Assembly (NCBI GenBank): GCA_015063005.1
Contig: SUTF01000005.1
Coordinates: 124,001 to 188,000 of the forward strand
From: Methanobrevibacter millerae
GTDB taxonomy: Archaea; Methanobacteriota; Methanobacteria; Methanobacteriales; Methanobacteriaceae
Reading direction: 5' to 3'
DNA: 64,000 bases
A model generated the notes under the pieces. The model was not told the DNA's origin and searched no databases. It saw only the letters and a program-made list of their open reading frames with translations. The stretch's first letter is position 1; each line of letters opens with the position of its first letter. The translations under genes were made by a program, and so were the position numbers. Below, piece by piece: positions 58,371 through 64,000 of the stretch.

Positions 58371-59186
58371 ATGTCTGCTGGTGGAAGTGCTGACGGTGCA
58401 GCTGCAGGTGCAATAAACTCAACTCACTTGTTAATTATGGGTATCGTCGGAGGATTACTTTGTATTTATTTATCAGGCTTTTTAGGAGATATCGTTGGTC
58501 CAGTAGTAGCTGGTATTGGTGCAGTTTTAGCAATCATCTGGGGAGCAGATGCTATTCGTAGAGTAGCAAGTTACGGTTTAGGTACTGGTGTACCATCTAT
58601 CGGTTATATGTCTTTATCTGTAGGGGTAATTTCATCTTTAGCAGGTATTAGTTTAGCTACTCTCCTCAAAATGAATATTGCAGGACCTGTTATCGCTCTT
58701 GTTTTCGCTATTATTATCGGTGCTATCATTGCGTTAGTTGCTACTAAAATCGTTGGTATGAAAATCCCTATTATGCTTCAATGTACTATCGAAATTGCTG
58801 GTGCTGCTTGTTTATCTATCTTAGCATTTTCTGTTGCTATTGCAGGTAGTTACGAAATGATGGCAGTTTACGAAAGTGTTGTTGCTACCGGATATATTGC
58901 TGTATTATTTATTATGTGTACTATGGCTATCCAACACCCATTCAACGCATGTTTAGGACCAAACGAAGATCAAGTCAGAACTTTAAAATGTGCTGCTTCA
59001 ACCGCATTCTTATCCATGACTATTGTAGGTATATTATCTGCAATTACTGGAGGATATGGATGGGCTATTGTATTAATAGTCGGTTTAATCGGTTGGGTTA
59101 TTTCATTCAGAGCATTCGTACAAGCTTCATGTAATGATGCAGCATCAACAAGATGGGCTGGATTATGGCCTAATGTAGAGGAATAA
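58371..59186 (+). CDS. mtrC: Tetrahydromethanopterin S-methyltransferase subunit MtrC
   Basis: A 271-residue membrane subunit with about seven hydrophobic segments. A cytoplasmic loop C-L-G-P-N-E-D-Q-V-R-T near residue 195 and the C-terminal S-T-R-W-A-G-L-W-P are typical. Together with MtrD and MtrE it forms the ion path. The N-terminus is Gly/Ala-rich before the first helix. Confidence 0.95.
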   Translation: MSAGGSADGAAAGAINSTHLLIMGIVGGLLCIYLSGFLGDIVGPVVAGIGAVLAIIWGADAIRRVASYGLGTGVPSIGYMSLSVGVISSLAGISLATLLKMNIAGPVIALVFAIIIGAIIALVATKIVGMKIPIMLQCTIEIAGAACLSILAFSVAIAGSYEMMAVYESVVATGYIAVLFIMCTMAIQHPFNACLGPNEDQVRTLKCAASTAFLSMTIVGILSAITGGYGWAIVLIVGLIGWVISFRAFVQASCNDAASTRWAGLWPNVEE

Positions 59187-59203
59187 AATAGGAGGTATTA
59201 AGT

Positions 59204-59521
59204 ATGGCTCAAATGTTACCTATGGTACAAATTATACCTGATATGAATTTAGCTTACGACCCTGTTACAGGTATTATCGGAGCTTCATTAGGTTCAGGAG
59301 TTGTTCTCCTATCTATGGACGAAGTTGGCGAAGAAGTTGCAAAAGTAGAAGCCGCTGCAGATGAATTAATGGCTTCATTAGATCCTTATACTAGTCCAGC
59401 TGGAGCTTACCCTGGTAGGGAAGGTTCTTATGTAACTGCTGGTTTATTAACTAACATGGTTTATGGATTCTTGATTGCTATATTTGTAATATTCGCTGCA
59501 TTATCAATTGGGGGTATCTAG
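59204..59521 (+). CDS. mtrB: Tetrahydromethanopterin S-methyltransferase subunit MtrB
   Basis: A 105-residue protein with a soluble N-terminal part and one C-terminal membrane helix (about residues 83-104). It interacts with MtrA in the peripheral part of the complex. A GGAGGTATTAAG site precedes the ATG. The stop is directly followed by the mtrA ATG. Confidence 0.95.
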   Translation: MAQMLPMVQIIPDMNLAYDPVTGIIGASLGSGVVLLSMDEVGEEVAKVEAAADELMASLDPYTSPAGAYPGREGSYVTAGLLTNMVYGFLIAIFVIFAALSIGGI

Positions 59522-60235
59522 ATGGCTGATAAAAAACCTACTGCAGACAACTGGCCTGTTATCAGTGGGGATTACATTGTAGGTGATCCTGAAAGTCCTG
59601 TAGCAGTTACCACTTTAGCTTCACACATCGAAGCAGAATTATCTGGTGCAGCTATTGCAGGCCCATGTAAAACAGAAAACTTAGGTATAGAAAAAGTTGT
59701 TGCTAATATTATATCTAACCCTAATATTCGTTTCTTAATCTTGGCTGGTGCAGAAGTACAAGGACACATTACCGGTCAAAGTTTCATGGCTTTACACGAA
59801 AATGGTGCAGATCCTGACAAAAAGAAAATTATTGGTGCAACTGGTGCTATTCCTTTCGTAGAAAACGTTCCACTCGAAGGTGTAGAAAGATTCCAACAAC
59901 AATTAGAAATTGTTGACTTAATTGACACTGAAGATGTAGGGGCTATTCAATCTAAAATTAATGAATGTGTAGAAAAAGATCCGGGTGCTTTCGAAGAAGA
60001 TGCTATGGTTATTTCTGTTGAAGGTGACGATGATGAAGCAGACGACGGAGAAGAAATGAAAGTTGTATCTCCTGAAACTGCACTTATCGAAGCAAGAATT
60101 AGAAACATCAACACTAAAATCGATATGGTTGGTGCTGTTCAAAGAAATATGGCTGGTAATTATGCTGGTAAAGTTCAAGGTATAATGATCGGTTTAATCT
60201 TCACTTTAGTGATTGGATTTTTATTCTTGATATAA
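59522..60235 (+). CDS. mtrA: Tetrahydromethanopterin S-methyltransferase corrinoid subunit MtrA
   Basis: A 237-residue protein whose soluble domain (residues 1-170) binds the corrinoid cofactor. His82 in A-E-V-Q-G-H-I-T-G-Q matches the cobalt-ligand histidine of the family. A linker rich in Asp and Glu (near 172-182) and a C-terminal membrane helix (about 217-237) follow. Methyl transfer on this corrinoid drives sodium export. The cobY gene downstream supports corrinoid supply. Confidence 0.97.
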   Translation: MADKKPTADNWPVISGDYIVGDPESPVAVTTLASHIEAELSGAAIAGPCKTENLGIEKVVANIISNPNIRFLILAGAEVQGHITGQSFMALHENGADPDKKKIIGATGAIPFVENVPLEGVERFQQQLEIVDLIDTEDVGAIQSKINECVEKDPGAFEEDAMVISVEGDDDEADDGEEMKVVSPETALIEARIRNINTKIDMVGAVQRNMAGNYAGKVQGIMIGLIFTLVIGFLFLI

Positions 60236-60247
60236 GGAGGTATAATT

Positions 60248-60454
60248 ATGGTTCAAATTTCTAATAAACCTAACATACATGGAATCAAAAAAGCTTCCGA
60301 AGATGTAGAATACAGTTCAAAACTTATTGCAAGGGAAGGTAAACTTTTCGCTGGTTTACTTGCTACTAGGGTAAAAGGAATTGCTTTCGGTATGTGTTTA
60401 GCTATTCTATTAGTCGTAATTATTCCTTTTATTGCAATGTTTTGTGGATTATAG
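60248..60454 (+). CDS. mtrF: Tetrahydromethanopterin S-methyltransferase subunit MtrF
   Basis: A 68-residue protein with a polar N-terminal part and one C-terminal membrane helix (about 45-66). The opening V-Q-I-S-N-K-P-N and [15 protein letters not shown] are typical and resemble the anchor of MtrA. AAGGAGG lies 9 bases before the ATG. Confidence 0.94.
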   Translation: MVQISNKPNIHGIKKASEDVEYSSKLIAREGKLFAGLLATRVKGIAFGMCLAILLVVIIPFIAMFCGL

Positions 60455-60464
60455 GGGTGTTAAA

Positions 60465-60716
60465 ATGAGTGAAGAAAATTCAATACCTCAAGTTATGGTT
60501 TCATCTGATGATTTCAACGAATTAGCAGCTAAATTGGACGATGCTGAAGAAAAAGTTGATTTCACAGTTGGTGAGTACTACCAACGTTTAGGACAACAAT
60601 CCGGAAGAGATGTTGGTATTTTATACGGTATTATACTTGGAATATTTATATTGGCTGTATCCGTAAAATTCGGTGCTATTGCAATGTTTCAAGCGTTGCT
60701 AGCTAGCTTTTTATAG
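60465..60716 (+). CDS. mtrG: Tetrahydromethanopterin S-methyltransferase subunit MtrG
   Basis: An 83-residue protein. A soluble helical region contains the typical [10 protein letters not shown] near residue 30 and [11 protein letters not shown] near residue 45. One C-terminal membrane helix (about 55-77) anchors it. ATG 60465 follows AGGGGTGTT, 10 bases after the mtrF stop. Confidence 0.94.
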   Translation: MSEENSIPQVMVSSDDFNELAAKLDDAEEKVDFTVGEYYQRLGQQSGRDVGILYGIILGIFILAVSVKFGAIAMFQALLASFL

Positions 60717-60728
60717 GAGGATTATTTT

Positions 60729-61667
60729 ATGTTTAGATTTGATAAAGAACAAGTTGTTTTTGATTTCGCAGGAGTCAAAATGGGAGGTCAACCTGGAGAA
60801 TACCCAACAGTATTAGCTGGTACTATCTTCTACGGTGGACACAATATTATTAACGATGAATTAACAGGAGATTTCGATAAAGGTAGAGCTGAAACTTTAG
60901 TAAATGATATGGCAGAAATTTCAGATGTTACAGGTAACCCATATATTGTACAAGTTTTCGGACAAACAGAAGAAGCTATTACTAAATATATTGATTACAT
61001 TGGTGATATTTGTGATGCTCCATTCCTTATAGATTCTACTTCCGGTGACGCAAGAGTTGCTGGTGCACAACGTGCAGATGAATCTGGATTAACTGATAGA
61101 GCTATTTACAACTCAATCAACATGGCTGCAGACAAAGCAGAATTAGATGCTTTAGCAGCAACCGATGTTTCAGCTTCTATTATTTTAGGTTTCAACCCAA
61201 TGAATGCTACAGTTGACGGTAAAATGGCTATGTGGGAAAACGGTGACGACGGTGCTTACGAAAAAGGTTTACTCGAAGTTGCTGAAGAATGTGGTATTGA
61301 CAAGTTCATGATGGATACTGCAGTTACCCCATTAGGTCAAGGTGCAGGTATTGCAGCTAAAACTTCCTTTGCAGAAAAAGCAAAATGGGGATACCCAGTT
61401 GGATCTGGTATTCACAACGTACCTTCTGCATGGGACTGGTTAAGAGAATACAAAAAAGCTGGCCACAAAGATGCATTTACTGTTTGTGATATTGGTGCAA
61501 ACATTATTCAAGTAATGTGTGGTGGAGACTTCGTTCTCTTTGGACCTATCGAAAACGCAAAAATCGCATTCCCTGCTGTTGCACAAACTGATATGTTTAT
61601 CTGTGAAGCAGCTGCTGATATGGGTACTGAACCTGTCGAAGGTCACCCAATGAACAGATTATTATAG
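60729..61667 (+). CDS. mtrH: Tetrahydromethanopterin S-methyltransferase subunit MtrH
   Basis: A 312-residue cytoplasmic subunit that transfers the methyl group from methyl-tetrahydromethanopterin to the corrinoid on MtrA. Typical segments are F-R-F-D-K-E-Q near residue 2, A-P-F-L-I-D-S-T-S-G-D near residue 97 and G-I-H-N-V-P-S-A-W near residue 230. It is the last mtr gene and its stop lies at the foot of a terminator hairpin. Confidence 0.97.
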   Translation: MFRFDKEQVVFDFAGVKMGGQPGEYPTVLAGTIFYGGHNIINDELTGDFDKGRAETLVNDMAEISDVTGNPYIVQVFGQTEEAITKYIDYIGDICDAPFLIDSTSGDARVAGAQRADESGLTDRAIYNSINMAADKAELDALAATDVSASIILGFNPMNATVDGKMAMWENGDDGAYEKGLLEVAEECGIDKFMMDTAVTPLGQGAGIAAKTSFAEKAKWGYPVGSGIHNVPSAWDWLREYKKAGHKDAFTVCDIGANIIQVMCGGDFVLFGPIENAKIAFPAVAQTDMFICEAAADMGTEPVEGHPMNRLL

Positions 61668-61711
61668 ATTAGATATTTTTCTAATCTACTTTTTTTTACT
61701 TTTTTTTAACA
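61665..61711 (+). terminator. Terminator of the mtr operon
   Basis: TAGATTAG (61665-61672, beginning with the mtrH stop) and CTAATCTA (61681-61688) make a perfect 8-base stem with an 8-base loop, followed by two T runs of eight or so. This is the clearest hairpin-plus-T terminator in the window. Confidence 0.75.
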
Positions 61712-61714
61712 AGA

Positions 61715-61723
61715 TTTATATTA
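61715..61723 (+). promoter_or_regulatory. TATA box of the marker 14 gene
   Basis: TTTATATTA lies 48 bases before the ATG at 61771, so the leader should be only about 25 bases. It directly follows the mtr terminator, giving the marker 14-cobY pair its own promoter. Confidence 0.6.
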
Positions 61724-61770
61724 TTTTAAAAATAGATTATTATTTAACTTTAATTTGGAGAGGTTGAATA

Positions 61771-63240
61771 ATGTCTTTTTTAAGTAAAATTTTTAATAAA
61801 GGTCCTAAGCCTATTATTGCTCATTCTAAAGAAGGTAATTTAGCTACCTTAAAAGCTCAACAGGCTGGTCCTGCAAGTCCGGGTGCTGTTAAAAAACCTG
61901 ACACCTTTTATGTAACTGCTTCTGTCGAATTAGGTAACACTACAACCAAATGTATTGTAATGGCTACCAATCTAAACACAAGCGAATCCTATTTGTTAAA
62001 CAAAACAGTCAAGATGACTCGTGACATCAGACCACCTAAGGCTAACGAAGAGGTCTTTGGTAAAACAGTTTGGGGTATTGAACTTTCCAAAGAGGCTGTA
62101 ACCGAGCTTGTTCGTGATACTGTTCTTGAAGCTTTAAGAAAATGTAATGTCGACAAGGACGAGGATTTGGACTTTGTCGTAAGGTCAACTGGGGTAACTG
62201 CAGGTTTCGCTACTGCTGAAGAGGCAGGCCAATTAATCATTGCTCTTGCAGACGGATGCCTTGAAGCTGATATTCCACCGCGTAAGATGTCTCCTGCAAT
62301 GGGTATTTCACAGCTTCCTGAAAGATTGCAAAAACACTCCCTTTTGGAAAACATTCTCTTTGACGGTGCTGTTGTAAGTGTTGTTCCTCCTGAAGGAAAG
62401 GAAACCGTTGCAAATGAGATGGAAGGGGAACTCGTTACTGCAGGTATCAAATTAGGTGCAAAATGGACAGATGTTGACTACAGAAATCCTTGCGTTTCCC
62501 TTGACTTCGGTTCTACTTTAGCTGGTCGTATAGTAAATGACAACGAGCCTTACGCTAACACTGTAGGTAACTTCCTTGGATTGGCTGGTGTTGTAAGCGA
62601 TTCCCTTGCAAGGGGTTCAGGAAAAATTGACAAGAAAAACGGTGCGGCACTGGATTTATTCAATGAAAAGGATGCTAAAAAAGGAGATAAGAAAAAGGCT
62701 GAAGCCAACGCTTTGGAAGCTCATAAGCTTATCAATATTCAAAAGGTTCCTATGGATGTTGATAGGTTCGGTACTGTTCCGGTTGATCCTGTTGCTGCCG
62801 AAGCTGCCGGAACTACATTAATCGGTTGTGATGTTGGTTTCAATGGTGACAAGCTTCCTGAACTTATGGAATTGGGTGCACAGTTCTATGATGAGGATGG
62901 CATTGGAACTTTGCTTTCAACTCTTGATTATGTAAGTACCAATATAGTTACTCGTGTATTGGATGTTGCATTTGCAGAAAACGTTATAGTTCCTGGTTCT
63001 GCTTTAGGTATCACTGGTAGGGCAGGTATTACCGGACGCAAGCCCGAGCTTATTTTACAAGCCGTTCAGGACAAGTTTGAAAATGTTGTTTTCGTTGAAG
63101 ATGGTCTTGCTTTAGGTTCCGCTATTATGGCACGTTGTATGAACTCTATGGGTACTCCTAAAGTTCCTATCGGAGGTAAACAAGGCGGAAGATGCATCCT
63201 GAAAGATCGTATGAAAATGGCAGGCGGCAAGTTCGCTTAG
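61771..63240 (+). CDS. Methanogenesis marker protein 14
   Basis: A 489-residue protein that I recognise as methanogenesis marker 14. An actin-like opening motif A-S-V-E-L-G-N-T-T-T-K-C near residue 51 suggests a reductive-activator/ASKHA-type ATPase fold, with further L-D-F-G-S-T near residue 250 and G-S-A-L-G-I-T-G-R near residue 411. It could power reactivation of a corrinoid or Mcr-related enzyme; the role is not established to my knowledge. It lies just after mtrH. Confidence 0.88.
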   Translation: MSFLSKIFNKGPKPIIAHSKEGNLATLKAQQAGPASPGAVKKPDTFYVTASVELGNTTTKCIVMATNLNTSESYLLNKTVKMTRDIRPPKANEEVFGKTVWGIELSKEAVTELVRDTVLEALRKCNVDKDEDLDFVVRSTGVTAGFATAEEAGQLIIALADGCLEADIPPRKMSPAMGISQLPERLQKHSLLENILFDGAVVSVVPPEGKETVANEMEGELVTAGIKLGAKWTDVDYRNPCVSLDFGSTLAGRIVNDNEPYANTVGNFLGLAGVVSDSLARGSGKIDKKNGAALDLFNEKDAKKGDKKKAEANALEAHKLINIQKVPMDVDRFGTVPVDPVAAEAAGTTLIGCDVGFNGDKLPELMELGAQFYDEDGIGTLLSTLDYVSTNIVTRVLDVAFAENVIVPGSALGITGRAGITGRKPELILQAVQDKFENVVFVEDGLALGSAIMARCMNSMGTPKVPIGGKQGGRCILKDRMKMAGGKFA

Positions 63241-63249
63241 GTTTTTTGC

Positions 63250-63840
63250 ATGATTTATGCTATAGTGATGGCTGGAGGTAGAGGAACACGACTCAAAACT
63301 CCAGTCGAAAAACCTCTTTTTAAATTACACAACAAACCCTTAATTAAATATGTACTTGACAATTTAGATTCATCCAGACGGGTTGAAAAAATCATTATTG
63401 CAACCAGTCCCAACACTCCTGAAACCTGCGAGTATATAGGTCAGTTTGACTATGATGTTTTAGACACTCCGGGGGTTGGTTTTGTCCATGATTTGGGTTT
63501 CATACTTGACTATTTTGAATCAAAATCATGTGATGACATTCTGCTTTTCATAAATGCCGATTTGCCATTCATTTCAGGTGAATGCATTGACTATATCCTT
63601 GACTATTACTTTAAATCTTCAACCGAAGCTCTTTCTACACTGATTCCTGTATCAATCTTCGAGGATTTGGGTTTGGAGTATGAATTCGAATATATGGGTC
63701 TTGTTCCGGTGGGGGTTAATATCCTGAAAAGTGTCAATAAGATTCAGGAGGAGACACAGCTGGTCATTGAAAAACAGGAGCTTGCATTCAATATCAATAC
63801 CTTGCAGGATGCAACGGTAGCTGATAGATTATACTTTTAA
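63250..63840 (+). CDS. cobY: Adenosylcobinamide-phosphate guanylyltransferase CobY
   Basis: A 196-residue nucleotidyltransferase. It opens V-M-A-G-G-R-G-T-R-L and has I-A-T-S-P-N-T-P-E-T near residue 50, G-L-V-P-V-G-V-N near residue 152 and F-N-I-N-T near residue 182, matching the archaeal CobY family (as in Methanocaldococcus MJ1117). It attaches GMP to adenosylcobinamide phosphate in late corrinoid synthesis. It follows marker 14 by 9 bases, so both are likely in one transcript. Confidence 0.88.
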   Translation: MIYAIVMAGGRGTRLKTPVEKPLFKLHNKPLIKYVLDNLDSSRRVEKIIIATSPNTPETCEYIGQFDYDVLDTPGVGFVHDLGFILDYFESKSCDDILLFINADLPFISGECIDYILDYYFKSSTEALSTLIPVSIFEDLGLEYEFEYMGLVPVGVNILKSVNKIQEETQLVIEKQELAFNINTLQDATVADRLYF

Positions 63841-63900
63841 ATATAATGAATGCACATACATTATATATAATATAAATTAATATTTTTATTGGGTGATTCA

Positions 63901-64000
63901 ATGGAAAATAAACAAATTCCTAAAAGAGAAGAAAAATTATGGAGCGAAATTAGAAACTATCAGGTAGCTACCAATAATGCTCGTATCCTTGGTGTTTTAG
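63901..64000 (+). CDS. Start of an unidentified gene, cut by window end
   Basis: ATG 63901 is preceded by GGGTGAT and a TATA-like stretch near 63855-63870. About 33 residues are visible and rich in charged residues (opening M-E-N-K-Q-I-P-K-R-E-E-K-L-W). They are too few to name a family. Confidence 0.6.
   Translation, partial: MENKQIPKREEKLWSEIRNYQVATNNARILGVL

Overview
This window looks like a piece of the chromosome of a methanogenic archaeon of the order Methanobacteriales, most probably Methanobrevibacter. The DNA is AT-rich. It carries a complete mcr operon in the order mcrBDCGA and the eight-gene mtr operon, plus a methanogen-only energy-converting hydrogenase (Ehb). Coenzyme M genes (comB, comC), an F420 gene (cofG), a methanopterin gene (mptA) and several methanogenesis marker proteins are also present. 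Family B DNA polymerase is split after motif C, as in Methanothermobacter. No rRNA, tRNA, CRISPR array or insertion sequence was found.

Layout. (a) 1-8541: ehbE (cut by the window edge) to ehbQ, a tightly overlapping operon for a membrane [NiFe] hydrogenase with a 13-motif polyferredoxin. (b) 8683-10886: an amino-acid type ABC transporter. (c) 10907-12929, minus strand: an orphan Cas4-like protein and a predicted nucleotidyltransferase. (d) 13343-17736: a 7-deazaguanine (archaeosine) set (DUF366, queD, queE), two four-CBS-domain proteins and prephenate dehydratase. (e) 17831-21756: two surface or membrane proteins, a split CoaC/CoaB pair and two tandem DUF2115 genes. (f) 22282-24673: fibrillarin and Nop5, with a divergent coiled-coil gene. 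(g) 24756-29254: pyrD-pyrK, an AI-2E-type membrane protein and the large piece of split DNA polymerase B. (h) 29314-35978, minus strand: a membrane protein, comC, purM, fttA (aCPSF1), psmB, and an Rpn-type nuclease with two detached tail genes. (i) 36190-48366: taw2, a cofG-DUF2120-mptA operon, an Lrp regulator, trm1, an aminotransferase, a thiamine-binding-like protein, an NcsA/TtuA-like thiolase, ion-transport proteins, DUF1922, TraB and comB. (j) 48407-64000: a small unknown gene, methanogenesis markers 7 and 10, mcrBDCGA, mtrEDCBAFGH, marker 14, cobY and the start of another gene.

How it fits together. The right-hand 16 kb is a methanogenesis island. Mtr moves a methyl group from tetrahydromethanopterin to coenzyme M and pumps sodium. 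Mcr then releases methane. Marker 10 methylates an arginine of McrA, marker 7 and McrC belong to the activation machinery, comB/comC make coenzyme M, and cobY helps make the corrinoid of MtrA. Ehb at the left end supplies low-potential electrons for anabolic carbon fixation.

The least explained signals are non-coding. The mtr leader carries a duplicated hairpin-plus-TGGAACNAGAATC module with one compensatory base pair and a 19-base direct repeat. The mcr leader has a direct repeat whose copies could compete for one partner. An AAAAAGTATTA motif cluster lies upstream of mcr, and similar motifs recur in the long intergenic stretch near 22 kb. These were found by eye and need comparison with related genomes.
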